Source of the DNA: CAVZBW01 sp963773635
GTDB taxonomy: Bacteria; Actinomycetota; Acidimicrobiia; Acidimicrobiales; RAAP-2
Direction: 5' to 3'
Assembly (NCBI GenBank): GCA_963773635.1
Contig: CAVZBW010000002.1
Location: 496,001-560,000, forward strand
Length of the DNA stretch: 64,000 nt
The notes beneath the pieces were generated by a model. It saw nothing but the letters and a program-made list of their open reading frames with translations, was not told the DNA's origin and did not search any database. The translations under genes were made by a program, and so were the position numbers. This document shows, in pieces, positions 1 to 8,420 of the stretch. The first letter of the stretch is position 1. Each line of letters begins with the position of its first letter.

Positions 1-1057
1 CCAGGCGGGACGCGGTCGGATCTTCGGACGCGAGCAGGGCGCCCGCCAGCTCCATCACGGCTGCCTCGAGCTGGTTTCCCCAGGCAGCAGCCACGGCGAC
101 CTCGCCGTGTCGCTCCCGCACCATCGCGACTCCGTCGCCCCCGGTGAGCTCGAGCGTTCGCCGGCAGATCAGCTCCAAGATGTCGTCGAGCGGAGTCTCG
201 GAGAGCGAGGCCAGCCGAATCTCCGAGGTGGCCTCCTGCAGGCGCTGCTGTCGGTCTCGGATGGCCTCGGCGGCCTTCCGCTCGGACACGTCGCGGACCA
301 GGATCGAGAACCCCCCGAGCCCACGCTGCTCGTTGAGCATCGGGGACATGGAGATCGCGACGTCGATCAGCTTCCCGTCCGCGGTCAGCCAGGCCGTATC
401 CCGTGAAGAGGGCGAACCCCCGGTGACGATGGCGCCCATCAGCTCTTCGAGCACCTCGGACGCCACCTCGGGGATCCAGCGCCCGATGTGCGAGCCCACG
501 GCGTCCTCGGTCGGGGTGCCGAGCAGCTGCTCTGCCGCCGGGTTCCAGGTGGTGACCACGCCCGCCGTCGTCATCGTGAGGATCCCGTCATGCGACGAGC
601 TGACGATCGCCGCCAGTTGGCCGATGGCCGCGGTCAGAGCGCCTCGCTCGGTGGCGTCCCTCACGGCGGCCACGACCAGGGTCCGTCCTTCGACCTCGAC
701 CGGGGCCAAGCTGATGTCGACCGGGAACTCCGTGGCATCGCGGCGACGGCCGGCGAGCTGGAGCCCGGCGCCCATGGCTCGCTGGCGTGGCGCGCCGAAG
801 AACGAGCCCCGGTGGTGGCGGTGCGCGTGACGGAACCGCTCGGGGATCAGCAGCTCGATCGGCTTGCCGACCAGCGCATCCTGCGGATGGCCGAACAGCT
901 CGGTGAGCGCGTCGTTGACGCCCACGATGTGGCCGGCGCCGTCCACCACCACGGCGGCGTCAGGCAGGACGTCCAGTGCCAGATCCAGCAGCTCCGGCAG
1001 CGGTTCCGAAGCAGCAGCAGAGTCCCTATTGATGCCCTCGTTGTGCTCGTTCTCCAT
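1..1057 (-). CDS. PAS-PAS-GAF sensor protein (3' part beyond window)
   Basis: A reading frame starting MENEHNEGINRD runs 352 residues off the window edge, so the C-terminus is missing. Residues about 20-130 and 145-260 read as two PAS domains; the second ends in a typical PAC stretch (FSILVRDVSERKAAEAIRD). From about residue 275 a GAF domain begins (ELICRRTLELTGGDG). Such an array usually precedes a histidine kinase, a SpoIIE phosphatase or a diguanylate cyclase; the output domain cannot be seen. Its position beside stress proteins and a DosR-like regulator makes a DosS/DosT-like kinase role attractive, but DosS has two GAF domains and no PAS, so this is only inference. The ATG at 1057 is the only good start in the gap after the next gene. 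Confidence 0.8.
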   Translation of the reverse strand, partial: MENEHNEGINRDSAAASEPLPELLDLALDVLPDAAVVVDGAGHIVGVNDALTELFGHPQDALVGKPIELLIPERFRHAHRHHRGSFFGAPRQRAMGAGLQLAGRRRDATEFPVDISLAPVEVEGRTLVVAAVRDATERGALTAAIGQLAAIVSSSHDGILTMTTAGVVTTWNPAAEQLLGTPTEDAVGSHIGRWIPEVASEVLEELMGAIVTGGSPSSRDTAWLTADGKLIDVAISMSPMLNEQRGLGGFSILVRDVSERKAAEAIRDRQQRLQEATSEIRLASLSETPLDDILELICRRTLELTGGDGVAMVRERHGEVAVAAAWGNQLEAAVMELAGALLASEDPTASRL

Positions 1058-1132
1058 CGCGTGGCCGTCTCGAGGGGCGATTTGGCCACTGTAATGCCGC
1101 TCCCGTCGAGGGACAACGGCGCGGAGCAACCC

Positions 1133-1615
1133 TTAGGACCGCTCCTGCTCCTCCTCCTTGACGATCGCCACCGGGCAGGAGGCGTGCATGACGCAGTGCA
1201 GGCCGACGGAGCCGAGCCGTAGCCCCTCGAAGCCGCCCCGACCCCGGTGCCCCAACACGAGGAGCGCCGATTCCTCCGCGGCCTCGAGCAGGACCGGGGC
1301 CGGCGAGCCCCGCACGACGTCCACCACGACGTCGATCCCGGGCCTTGTGCCGAGCAGTTCCACGATCAGCTCTCCGAGGACGCGCCGCCGGCCCCGGATG
1401 GTCGCGAGGTCCGAGGTGCCCTGGTATGCCGACGAGACCGGGTGCCATGCGCTCACCACCTGCAGAAGGGAATGCCTCTGCTCGGCTTCGCCCGCCGCCC
1501 AGGCGAGGGCCCGTACGGACGAGGAGGACCCGTCGACCCCGACGACCACCCGGGCCGCGGTACGTTCCGCCGGGAGCGGCCCGGCCTCTTGCTCGCGTAC
1601 GGCCGCCGTCACCAT
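1133..1615 (-). CDS. Universal stress protein (UspA family)
   Basis: The 160-residue product is a single Usp domain. It has the N-terminal VVVGVDGS strand and, near residue 122, the ATP-binding signature G-x2-G-x9-G-S (GHRGRGGFEGLRLGS), so it belongs to the nucleotide-binding class. These cytoplasmic proteins are induced by growth arrest or hypoxia in actinobacteria; a biochemical activity cannot be assigned. The ATG at 1615 was chosen because it overlaps the stop of the upstream gene by a few bases, implying translational coupling in a two-gene Usp operon. A longer frame exists but its extension is the antisense-like reading of the neighbour. Confidence 0.9.
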   Translation of the reverse strand: MVTAAVREQEAGPLPAERTAARVVVGVDGSSSSVRALAWAAGEAEQRHSLLQVVSAWHPVSSAYQGTSDLATIRGRRRVLGELIVELLGTRPGIDVVVDVVRGSPAPVLLEAAEESALLVLGHRGRGGFEGLRLGSVGLHCVMHASCPVAIVKEEEQERS

Positions 1616-2094
1616 CCGTCTCGCTCCGTCCGGCGCCGGACGACCATGACCGCGCAGTGGGCGTGCTGGGCACAGTACTGGCTGACCGAGCCGAGGAGGA
1701 GGCCCCGGAAACCCCCCACCCCTCGGGAGCCCACCACCAGCAGCGACGCATCGCGACTCGCCTCGACCAGCGCCGGAGCCGGTGAGGCCTCCGTCACGTG
1801 ACTCTCGACCACGGTGTCCAGCCAGCGCTCCCGTGCATACTGCACGGCCTCGTCGGCCATGAGCGTGGCGGCCATGGCGTAGTCCCCGCCCCCGATCGGG
1901 GCCATGGTCCCAAGGGGAACGGGGGGCATCCAAAGGACCCAGATGTCGAGCACGGCCCCGAGGTGCGCCGCCTCTCGACCGGCCCACTCGAGTGCCCAGA
2001 GGCTCGGCGCCGAGCCGTCGACCCCGACGACCACGCGCCGCTCCTCTTCCGCCTCGGCGCCCGATTCGTTGTCGTTGCCCTGCCACTCCGCCAT
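1609..2094 (-). CDS. Universal stress protein (UspA family)
   Basis: A 161-residue Usp domain with VVVGVDGS at residues 21-28 and the ATP-binding loop GSRGVGGFRGLLLGS near residue 122. It is the first gene of a two-gene Usp operon and overlaps the next gene by seven bases. The two paralogues differ in their central helices, so they are not a recent duplication. A DosR-box-like inverted repeat lies about 120 bp upstream (2213-2226), consistent with redox or hypoxia control, though this is inferred from the motif alone. The start at 2094 gives a short acidic leader before the first strand. Confidence 0.9.
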   Translation of the reverse strand: MAEWQGNDNESGAEAEEERRVVVGVDGSAPSLWALEWAGREAAHLGAVLDIWVLWMPPVPLGTMAPIGGGDYAMAATLMADEAVQYARERWLDTVVESHVTEASPAPALVEASRDASLLVVGSRGVGGFRGLLLGSVSQYCAQHAHCAVMVVRRRTERDGW

Positions 2095-2212
2095 CGGCGC
2101 CAACCGCCTCTCCTGTCGCTGGCGATCACTCCGTCCCTTCCGAGATGGTTGCAGTGTGCCCAGACGGGATAGGCGCGAGCAGGGCCAAACGTCCCGTCGG
2201 TGGCGCGAAACA

Positions 2213-2248
2213 AGGACCAAGGTCCCCCGCGAACGGGACCACTTCCCC
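2213..2248. promoter_or_regulatory. DosR-box-like inverted repeats
   Basis: AGGACCAAGGTCCC at 2213-2226 matches the core of the mycobacterial DosR motif GGGACTWWAGTCCC at 11 of 14 positions. A poorer copy, GGGACCACTTCCCC, follows at 2235-2248. They sit between the Usp operon on the minus strand and the small ORF plus arcC on the plus strand, so they could serve either side. The match was found by eye; binding is not shown. Confidence 0.45.
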
Positions 2249-2319
2249 TGATCGCGGACCCCCCTTCTCGGTTTGGCTATCGGCACGAAGCAAGCATCGG
2301 CGAAAGACAGGAGGCCGAC

Positions 2320-2547
2320 ATGGCCCGCAGCGCGATGGGAGCCAAAGCAGCGAACGAAGATTCCGGCCGTCGGCCCCCGGGAGGCGCGCCGCGTAGGGAC
2401 CGGGCCGAGCGCCTCAATCCGGTCGACAGCCGTCCCGCACACTCGGTCAGCCCCTACCTCCTCGACGACATCACGCTGACGCGCGAGGAGCTCTTGGCGG
2501 CGAGGGGCTACCGAAAGGGTGCGAGCTCGCAAGAGCGGGCCGCGTAG
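2320..2547 (+). CDS. Small hypothetical protein (75 aa)
   Basis: A perfect AGGAGG at 2309-2314, five bases before the ATG, supports translation of this 75-residue ORF. The product is polar and basic, with no membrane segment. Its C-terminal half (SPYLLDDITLTREELLAARGYRK region) looks like a short folded helical motif after a disordered Arg/Pro/Ala-rich N-terminus. I do not recognise a family. It lies 29 bp ahead of arcC on the same strand and may be co-transcribed with it from the region carrying the DosR-like boxes. Confidence 0.55.
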   Translation: MARSAMGAKAANEDSGRRPPGGAPRRDRAERLNPVDSRPAHSVSPYLLDDITLTREELLAARGYRKGASSQERAA

Positions 2548-2576
2548 GCCCGGTAACCTCCGTCCCGGAGAGGACG

Positions 2577-3497
2577 ATGGCCGATCACCGACTGCGAATC
2601 TTGGCCGCCCTGGGCGGGAACGCGCTGATACGGCGCGGCGAGCGGGCAGAGGCGGACATCCAACAGAGCCATGTCCACCAGGCGATACGGGGCATGCGTT
2701 CGGTTCTCCTCGATCATCAGGTGGTGCTCACGCACGGCAATGGTCCCCAGGTGGGGTTGCTGGCCGCCGAGAGCGAGCGTGACCCTGCGCTCTCCCGCCC
2801 CTACCCCTTTGACGTCCTCGTTGCCCAGACGCAGGGCATGATCGGCTACTGGCTCGTCCAGGCGTTGGAGAACGCCACTCAGGACCGTCTGGTGGCCGGC
2901 CTCGTGTGCCAAACCTTGGTGCGACCCGACGATCCCGCCTTCCTGACGCCGTCGAAGTTCGTCGGACCCGGGTTTGACGAACGCACCGCGGCGCAGATGA
3001 CGAGCGAGCGAGGTTGGACGATGAGCCGCGACGGTTCGACGTGGCGGCGCGTCGTGGCATCCCCGGATCCCGTCGGCGTCATGGAGATGCCGCTGATCCG
3101 GCGCTTAGCCGACCACGACGTCATGGTGGTGTGCGGCGGCGGAGGCGGCGTGCCGGTGGTCACCGACTCCTACGGTCAGCTGCACGGGGTGGAGGCGGTG
3201 GTGGACAAGGACGCCACGTCTGCCCTGATCGCCGAGGAGGTCGGCGCCGACATGCTGCTCCTGCTCACCGACGTCGAGGCGGTCCAGCTCAACTTCGGGT
3301 CGCCCGAGGCCAAGCCACTCGAGTGCGCGACGGTGGCGGAGCTGCGAGCGCTGGAATTCCCCGCGGGATCGATGGGACCCAAGGTGCGGGCCGCCTGCCA
3401 GTTCGTCGAGCGCACGGGCCGGCGGGCGGCCATCGGCAGGCTGGATGACTGCGCCGAGCTGGTGAGCGGCGAGCGAGGCACCACGATCGTCCCCTGA
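2577..3497 (+). CDS. arcC: Carbamate kinase
   Basis: The 306-residue protein is a full-length amino-acid-kinase-fold carbamate kinase, which makes ATP and carbamate from ADP and carbamoyl phosphate. Diagnostic segments are ALGGNALIRRGE at the N-terminus, THGNGPQVGLL near residue 53, the CGGGGGVPVV loop near 180 and VDKDATSALIAEEVGAD near 203. No arginine deiminase or ornithine transcarbamylase gene is adjacent, so the carbamoyl phosphate source is unknown. An isolated carbamate kinase among stress proteins would fit substrate-level ATP supply during oxygen limitation; that is inference. GGAGAGG lies just ahead of the ATG. Confidence 0.95.
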   Translation: MADHRLRILAALGGNALIRRGERAEADIQQSHVHQAIRGMRSVLLDHQVVLTHGNGPQVGLLAAESERDPALSRPYPFDVLVAQTQGMIGYWLVQALENATQDRLVAGLVCQTLVRPDDPAFLTPSKFVGPGFDERTAAQMTSERGWTMSRDGSTWRRVVASPDPVGVMEMPLIRRLADHDVMVVCGGGGGVPVVTDSYGQLHGVEAVVDKDATSALIAEEVGADMLLLLTDVEAVQLNFGSPEAKPLECATVAELRALEFPAGSMGPKVRAACQFVERTGRRAAIGRLDDCAELVSGERGTTIVP

Positions 3498-3536
3498 TTT
3501 CGGTGAACCCACCGCCCGGCAGCAAGCCGTCGGGGA

Positions 3537-4025
3537 CTACGAGGTCGCGGTCGCGTCGAGGGGCGTGGGAGGGCGGTGCGTGCCCCAGCTCTCGCCGTGG
3601 CCGTCCCGCACGATGATCACCGTGCAGGGCGCCTCCATGGCGCATTGGAGCCCGACCGAGCCGAGGCGTAGGCCGGCAAAACCGCCGATGCCACGGTCGC
3701 CAAGCACGAGCAAGGACGCGCCGGCAGCCTCGTCGAGCAGCACCCTGGAGGCCGGACCCTCGATGGCCTTCGAAGAGACTGCGACGTCGGGTGACTCCCC
3801 CAGCACTTGGGCCAGCATGCTCCGCAGCATGATCCGGCTCTCGAGCCCCTCGTCTCCGACTTCGCGCCGCTGCGCCGGCCACTCCTCCGCATCGCTGGAC
3901 CGCCACGCCATAACGACCTGGAGCCCGGCGCCCGCGAGGCGCGCGCGGTCGGCTGCCCATCCGAGTGCCCGAGCCGACGCCGTGGACCCGTCGACTCCGA
4001 CCACGATCGTTGATTCCGCGTCCAA
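3537..4025 (-). CDS. Universal stress protein (UspA family)
   Basis: A 162-residue Usp domain with IVVGVDGS at residues 7-14 and the nucleotide-binding loop GDRGIGGFAGLRLGS near residue 114. The frame opens with TTG at 4025, directly after a short stretch containing GATA-CCCC-TATC; no ATG lies close enough to the first strand. It is downstream of the DosR-like regulator on the same strand (52 bp gap) and may be read through from it. It converges on arcC. The C-terminal tail after the last strand is about 18 residues, Pro/Thr-rich and probably disordered. Confidence 0.88.
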   Translation of the reverse strand: MDAESTIVVGVDGSTASARALGWAADRARLAGAGLQVVMAWRSSDAEEWPAQRREVGDEGLESRIMLRSMLAQVLGESPDVAVSSKAIEGPASRVLLDEAAGASLLVLGDRGIGGFAGLRLGSVGLQCAMEAPCTVIIVRDGHGESWGTHRPPTPLDATATS

Positions 4026-4076
4026 TTGGATACCCCTATCGTTCTTGCCGGTGAGGACTCGCGACAGTCGAGAGCA

Positions 4077-4730
4077 CTAGCGCGGGGCGCTTCCCCGGCG
4101 CTCCCGGATCCGGGTCGCGTAGACGGCGGCCTCGGTCCGGCGCTCGACTCCCATCTTCATCAAGATGTTGGTCACGTAGTTCTTTACCGTCTTCTCGGCC
4201 AGGTACAGCGTGTCGGCGATCTGCCGATTGGTCCTCCCCTCGGCGATGAGGTCCAGCACCTTTCGCTCCTGTGCCGTGAGCTGGGCGAGCAGTGGATCCT
4301 CCTCGGTCCCCTCGCGCATCCGATCGATGACCCTCTGGGTGAGCTTGGCGTCGAGGAGGGATCCGCCGGCGGCCACCTTGCGCACGTCACCGACGAGGTC
4401 GGTGGACCGGATCTCCTTCAACAGGTAGCCGGAGGCACCCGCAATGACGGCGCTCAACATGGCCTCCTCGTCGGCGTACGACGTGAGGATGATGCAGGCG
4501 ATCTCGGGGGTCTGCGACCGGATCTCCCTACACACCTCGATCCCGTTGCCGTCGGGCAGGCGCATGTCCAAGATGGCCACGTCGGGGTGGGTCGCGGGTA
4601 TCCGCCGCAGCGCCTCTTCGGCCGTCGAGGCCTCGCCGACGACGTCGATGTCCTCGACCAGTTCGAAGGCGGTCCGCAGACCGCTGCGTACCAGCTCGTG
4701 GTCGTCGAGAATGAAGATCCCAATGGTCAT
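4077..4730 (-). CDS. NarL/LuxR response regulator, DevR/DosR-like
   Basis: A receiver domain (residues 1-120) with acidic pocket Asp9/Asp10, phospho-acceptor Asp55 in AILDMRLPDGNGIE, Thr83 and Lys105, followed by a LuxR helix-turn-helix (about 150-213) containing LTAQERKVLDLIAEG and IADTLYLAEKTVKNYV. At 217 residues it has the length I recall for Mycobacterium DosR, and shares landmark stretches with it (LPDGNGIE, AEKTVKNYV, MERRT-like VERRTEAAV). The ATG overlaps the stop of an upstream Usp gene by four bases, the same order as Rv3134c-dosR. It probably activates stress genes in response to a sensor kinase; whether the signal is hypoxia, NO or redox is not visible. Confidence 0.88.
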   Translation of the reverse strand: MTIGIFILDDHELVRSGLRTAFELVEDIDVVGEASTAEEALRRIPATHPDVAILDMRLPDGNGIEVCREIRSQTPEIACIILTSYADEEAMLSAVIAGASGYLLKEIRSTDLVGDVRKVAAGGSLLDAKLTQRVIDRMREGTEEDPLLAQLTAQERKVLDLIAEGRTNRQIADTLYLAEKTVKNYVTNILMKMGVERRTEAAVYATRIRERRGSAPR

Positions 4731-5308
4731 CCGAGAACCTGCCCTCCCTGTGGCTGTGCATCGTGACGACGTTTGCCGTGGCGGGTTCCATCGTGGTGCG
4801 GACGGGGGCGGACGATCAACACGGGGCATCGTGCGTGCTCGGCGCAGTATCGACCGACGGAACCGAGGAGCAGTCCCCGGAAGCCACCGAGCCCCCGGGA
4901 GCCGAGGACGAGGAGGCGGGCGCCGGCACTTTCCTTGACGAGCCCTGGCCCAGGGGCCTTCCGCTCGGTCACCCCGTGGGTCTCGATCGTCGCGTCGAGC
5001 TCTCCGGCCAGGGAGAGCGCCTTGTCCAGCGCCTCTCGCGCCGCATCGGCCAGCTGGTGGTAGTCGTATGCGGCAACGTGGCTGGAGACTTGAGGAACGT
5101 GCCAGAACGAGCACACCTCGAGCGCCGACCCGAGGGTGCCGGCCTGTCCGACTGCCCACCTCAGGGCCTCGGTCGCGTGGTCCGAGCCGTCGACACCCAC
5201 GACGACGAGGTTCCGTGCGGAGCCGGACTCGGCCTCCATGTGGACGCTCGCCTCCCGCGCCCGGTCCCCAAGGTCGGACACCTCGGCCCCGGATTGCTGC
5301 CCTGGCAC
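4727..5308 (-). CDS. Universal stress protein upstream of the DosR-like regulator
   Basis: The Usp domain begins LVVVGVDGSDHATEALRW and carries the ATP-binding loop GSRGLGGFRGLLLGS; a basic tail of about 25 residues follows. The gene overlaps the response regulator by ATGA, so the two are translationally coupled, as with Rv3134c and dosR. The start is uncertain. GTG at 5308 has GGGGG five bases upstream (193 aa), GTG at 5314 is two codons longer, and ATG at 5239 would leave a compact 170-residue protein. A DosR-box-like repeat lies about 55 bp upstream, which would permit autoregulation. Confidence 0.85.
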   Translation of the reverse strand: MPGQQSGAEVSDLGDRAREASVHMEAESGSARNLVVVGVDGSDHATEALRWAVGQAGTLGSALEVCSFWHVPQVSSHVAAYDYHQLADAAREALDKALSLAGELDATIETHGVTERKAPGPGLVKESAGARLLVLGSRGLGGFRGLLLGSVGRYCAEHARCPVLIVRPRPHHDGTRHGKRRHDAQPQGGQVLG

Positions 5309-5362
5309 GCTCACCCCCTGTTTGACTGCTCAAGTGTTCCCCTCGCCACGTCTCCGTCTTCA

Positions 5363-5376
5363 GGGTCAAAGGTCCC
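5363..5376. promoter_or_regulatory. DosR-box-like inverted repeat
   Basis: GGGTCAAAGGTCCC matches GGGACTWWAGTCCC at 10 of 14 positions. It lies in the divergent space between the Usp-regulator operon and the phosphate transporter, about 55 bp from the former and 88 bp from the latter, so autoregulation is plausible. Confidence 0.4.
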
Positions 5377-5464
5377 TACCCGGGTGCTGCGGCGGGTCGT
5401 GGTGACGGCAGCCGACGAAACCGGTCCTCGCACGACGATCCGCCACGGGCTTGGATAGGGGTTC

Positions 5465-6460
5465 ATGCTCATCGTGGTCGAGGTCCTCGCGGTAGCGTTC
5501 GGCCTCGTCAACGGGGTTCACGATGCCGGCAACGCCATCGCCGCACCGGTGGTCACCAGGGCGTTGCGACCGGGATCGGCCGTCACGCTGGCGGCCGTGT
5601 TCCACGTCGTCGGCGCCCTGACCGTGGGGGTGGCCGTGGCCACGACGGTGGCCGGGATCGTCGACCTGCCCAACGAGCGGCTGCTCGTCGTGGTGGGCGC
5701 CGCCCTGACCGGGGCGCTCATCTGGAATCTGGTCACGCTCTGGTGGGGGTTCCCGTGCAGCTCCGGGCACTGCCTGGTGGGCGCGTTGGCCGGTGCCGCC
5801 TTTGCCGAGGCCGGGGCCGGGGCAGTCAACTGGGGCGGCTTCGACGGCTTCCGCCCCGTCGGCGTCATCGGAGTCCTCGTGTGGCTGGCGATCTCGACCG
5901 CCGTCGCGTTCCCGCTCGCCGCGGGCCTCGTGCGGCTCGGGCGCCGCGAGCTGCGCCACGCACGCGCCTCCGCCGCCAAACCGGTGCGTCGCGGCGAATG
6001 GGTGACCTCTGCCGCGCTCGCGTTCGCACACGGATCCAACGATGCGCAAAAGACGATGGGGGTGATGGCCCTGGCGTTGGTGGCCGGCGGCAAGCTACGG
6101 GTCTTTGGGGTCCCCTTCTGGGTGGCGCTCGTGGCCGCAGCCGCGCTCACGATCGGCACCGCCCTCGGTGGCTGGCGGGTGGTGAGAACGCTCGGCCGGC
6201 GCATCTACCCGATCACGGCGCTCGACGGGCTGGTGAGCCAGGGCTCGTCGACCCTGATCGTCGTCGCCGCATCGCTCGCGGGAGCCCCGGTCAGCACGAC
6301 CGACGTGGTGGCACCCTCGGTGGTGGGGGTCGGCGCGGGGAGCCGCTGGCACCACGTCCGCTGGACGGTGGTGGAGGCGATCGGGATCTCGTGGCTGCTC
6401 ACGCTGCCCGTGAGCGCCCTGCTGGCGGCCGCCGCCCTGCCGGTCTGGAGGGCCGCGTGA
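5465..6460 (+). CDS. pitA: PiT-family low-affinity inorganic phosphate transporter
   Basis: A 331-residue membrane protein with about ten hydrophobic segments in two inverted halves. Each half has a PiT signature: VNGVHDAGNAIAAPVV near residue 16 and AHGSNDAQKTMGVMALAL near residue 188. GFPCSSGHCLVGALAG (about 95-110) is also typical. The family carries metal-phosphate with H+ or Na+ symport across the inner membrane. It is shorter than E. coli PitA (about 500 aa) because the central cytoplasmic loop is minimal, the common form in actinobacteria and archaea. The stop overlaps the start of the DUF47 gene, its usual partner. Confidence 0.93.
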   Translation: MLIVVEVLAVAFGLVNGVHDAGNAIAAPVVTRALRPGSAVTLAAVFHVVGALTVGVAVATTVAGIVDLPNERLLVVVGAALTGALIWNLVTLWWGFPCSSGHCLVGALAGAAFAEAGAGAVNWGGFDGFRPVGVIGVLVWLAISTAVAFPLAAGLVRLGRRELRHARASAAKPVRRGEWVTSAALAFAHGSNDAQKTMGVMALALVAGGKLRVFGVPFWVALVAAAALTIGTALGGWRVVRTLGRRIYPITALDGLVSQGSSTLIVVAASLAGAPVSTTDVVAPSVVGVGAGSRWHHVRWTVVEAIGISWLLTLPVSALLAAAALPVWRAA

Positions 6461-7065
6461 GGCCCTTGCGGCGCTGGTTCCTCCCCGGTCGCTCCAACGT
6501 CGTGGGGCTCCTCGTCGCCCAGGGCCGCGTGACGATCGAGGGGATGGAGGCCTTCCAGAGGTGGGCGGACGGGCAGCCCGGAACCGCCGAGGTCCGGGAG
6601 CTCGAGCACCGCGCCGACGACGCACGCAAGGCGGTGCAGCGAGAGGTGCAGGCGGCCTTTGTCAGCGAGGTCAGTCCCGAGAACGCCTTTGACCTGTCCC
6701 AGCGGCTCGACGAGATCATCAACGCGGCCAAGAACCTCGTCCGCGAGGCCGAGGTGCTGGCCATGGCCCCCGATCCCCCGATCAGCGAGATGGCCCACCT
6801 CGCCCTGGAGGGCGTCAACGCCCTGGTGACCGCCATCGGCAAGCTCGGGGACTCACAGGGCGCAACGGAAGGCGCCGACGTCGCGATCAAGACCCAGCGC
6901 AGGATCGAGCGGGTCTACCGTCGGGCGATGTCCGACCTCTTGGAGGTCGACGACCTCCGGGAGGTGATGGGGCGTCGAGAGCTCTACCGGCGATGCGTGC
7001 GGATGGGCGACCGGATCAACGCCGCGGCGGACCGGATCTGGTATGCGGTGGTCAAGGAGGGCTGA
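6457..7065 (+). CDS. DUF47 / PhoU-like protein, PiT partner
   Basis: A 202-residue, all-helical, charged protein beginning MRPLRRWFLPGRSNVVGLLVAQG; the segment LEHRADDARKAVQREV and the later LSQRLDEIINAAKNLVREAE are typical of the DUF47 (PhoU_div) family. These proteins associate with PiT transporters and are thought to regulate or assist phosphate transport. The GTG start overlaps the transporter stop (GTGA), so the two are translationally coupled. Metal-binding by the repeated E-x3-D-type motifs is known for PhoU relatives and likely here. Confidence 0.87.
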   Translation: MRPLRRWFLPGRSNVVGLLVAQGRVTIEGMEAFQRWADGQPGTAEVRELEHRADDARKAVQREVQAAFVSEVSPENAFDLSQRLDEIINAAKNLVREAEVLAMAPDPPISEMAHLALEGVNALVTAIGKLGDSQGATEGADVAIKTQRRIERVYRRAMSDLLEVDDLREVMGRRELYRRCVRMGDRINAAADRIWYAVVKEG

Positions 7066-7084
7066 GACCGCACCCACTCTTGCG

Positions 7085-7333
7085 CTATTGCTGGTAGTGC
7101 TCCACCACGTCGGGATTCCGGGTCCTCGCCTCGTCGGGATCCAGCCCGGCGGCCCTCCTCGCCCGCCTCTGCCGCAGGAGGTCGTAGCACTGGTCCAAGG
7201 AGACGGCCAACGCGTCGAGGCGCGCCTGTTCCTCGGCCTCCAGCGGTTCGGTCCGCGAGGCGTTTTCGAGCTGATGCTCCTCGTGGGCGAGGCGGTTGAT
7301 GGTCTCGATGATGTCTGCGTCGGCCACGTCCAA
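7085..7333 (-). CDS. DUF2630 family protein
   Basis: An 82-residue, strongly charged, helical protein (MDVADADIIETINRLAHEE start; DLLRQRRARRAAGLDPDEA near the end). Length and the C-terminal LLRQRRARR...G.DP.EA..R pattern fit the small actinobacterial DUF2630 family, whose function is unknown. It stands alone, convergent with the DUF47 gene and 60 bp downstream of the phosphotriesterase-like gene, so it may be the second gene of that transcript. Confidence 0.75.
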   Translation of the reverse strand: MDVADADIIETINRLAHEEHQLENASRTEPLEAEEQARLDALAVSLDQCYDLLRQRRARRAAGLDPDEARTRNPDVVEHYQQ

Positions 7334-7393
7334 CCTCCCAGTTCGCCGGCCGGACCACGCTACCGTCTGACCCGATCGGCCCCGACGCTCGCC

Positions 7394-8362
7394 TCAGTAG
7401 CCCGGCCCGTGCTCGAGGATCCGGCGCGGGTTGCCGACCATCATGGTGTCGATCTGCTCCTGGGTGATCCCCCTCTCGAGCATCAACGGGAGGACCTCGC
7501 GGCTGATGTGGAGATAGTGCCAATTCGGCTGGCGGGTGGCGAGCATCTCGTCGTCGAACCAGTCGATGTGGCAGGCCGCATCGTGCGACAGGACCATCCG
7601 GCCCGTCCACCCGCGACCACAGAGGGCCGCCACCGTGTCCACCCGCTGCGACGTCGGGCAGTAGGCGTCCACCCCGAACCGGTCCATTCCGAGGGTCGAG
7701 CCCGCCGCCGCCAGCTCCTCCAGGTAGTCGAGGTCGGTGGAGTCGCCGGAGTGGCCCACCACCACCCGCTCGAGATCGACCCCCTCCTCGGCGAACACGC
7801 GTTGCTGGTCCAGACCCCGACGCGACATCGAGTGGGTGTGGGTCGAGATGGGAAGGCCCGTCCTTCGATGCACCCGGGCGACGGCCCGGAGGACTCGCTC
7901 GACACCCGGCGTGAGGCCGGCCTCGTCCGTGGCGCACTTGAGGATGCCGGGGCGCACTCCGCTCCCCGCGATCCCCTCCTCGATGTCGTGGAGAAAGAAC
8001 TCGTCGAGCGCATCGACATGCGTCGGCTGCATCGCCGCCGTCCGGAGGTCGAAGTAGTGCGGCAGGTCGTTGTAGGTGTAGAGGCCGGTAGCCACGACGA
8101 TGTGCAGGTCCACCTGTGCAGCGACCTCCTGCACGAGCTCGATGTCTCGCCCCAGGCCGACGACGGTCAGGTCCACGATCGTCCCGACTCCGGCGTCAGC
8201 GAGCTGCCGGAGGCGCCTCACGGCATCGGCGACCCGTGCGTCGCGATCCCATCCGGTCGGCCAGTTCGCCGCCACCTCCGGAGAGCGCACGAACACGTGC
8301 TCGTGCATCAACGTCACGCCCAGGTCCGACGGAGCCACCGGCCCCCTCACCGTCTCGATCAC
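7394..8362 (-). CDS. Phosphotriesterase-family metal-dependent hydrolase
   Basis: A 322-residue TIM-barrel hydrolase with the binuclear metal ligands of the family. HEH is at residues 20-22 (TLMHEHVFV), the carboxylatable lysine lies in GILKCATDEAG, His ligands in PISTHTHS and VVVGHSGDSTD, and the last Asp in MVLSHDAACH. Relatives include organophosphate hydrolases, lactonases and uncharacterised esterases, so the substrate is open; lactone hydrolysis is as likely as phosphotriester cleavage. The GTG start at 8362 has GAGGGGG four bases upstream. It is divergent from nagB, with 58 bp between them. Confidence 0.88.
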   Translation of the reverse strand: MIETVRGPVAPSDLGVTLMHEHVFVRSPEVAANWPTGWDRDARVADAVRRLRQLADAGVGTIVDLTVVGLGRDIELVQEVAAQVDLHIVVATGLYTYNDLPHYFDLRTAAMQPTHVDALDEFFLHDIEEGIAGSGVRPGILKCATDEAGLTPGVERVLRAVARVHRRTGLPISTHTHSMSRRGLDQQRVFAEEGVDLERVVVGHSGDSTDLDYLEELAAAGSTLGMDRFGVDAYCPTSQRVDTVAALCGRGWTGRMVLSHDAACHIDWFDDEMLATRQPNWHYLHISREVLPLMLERGITQEQIDTMMVGNPRRILEHGPGY

Positions 8363-8404
8363 TTGGCCCCCTCTCTGGCGATCACTTCGCGGTCTCGCTG
8401 ACGC

Positions 8405-8410
8405 TACCGT
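8405..8410 (+). promoter_or_regulatory. Putative -10 element of nagB
   Basis: TACCGT fits the actinobacterial TAnnnT -10 pattern and lies ten bases before the ATG of the NagB-like gene, so its transcript would be nearly or wholly leaderless. Confidence 0.35.
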
Positions 8411-8420
8411 CTGTCCCGCC

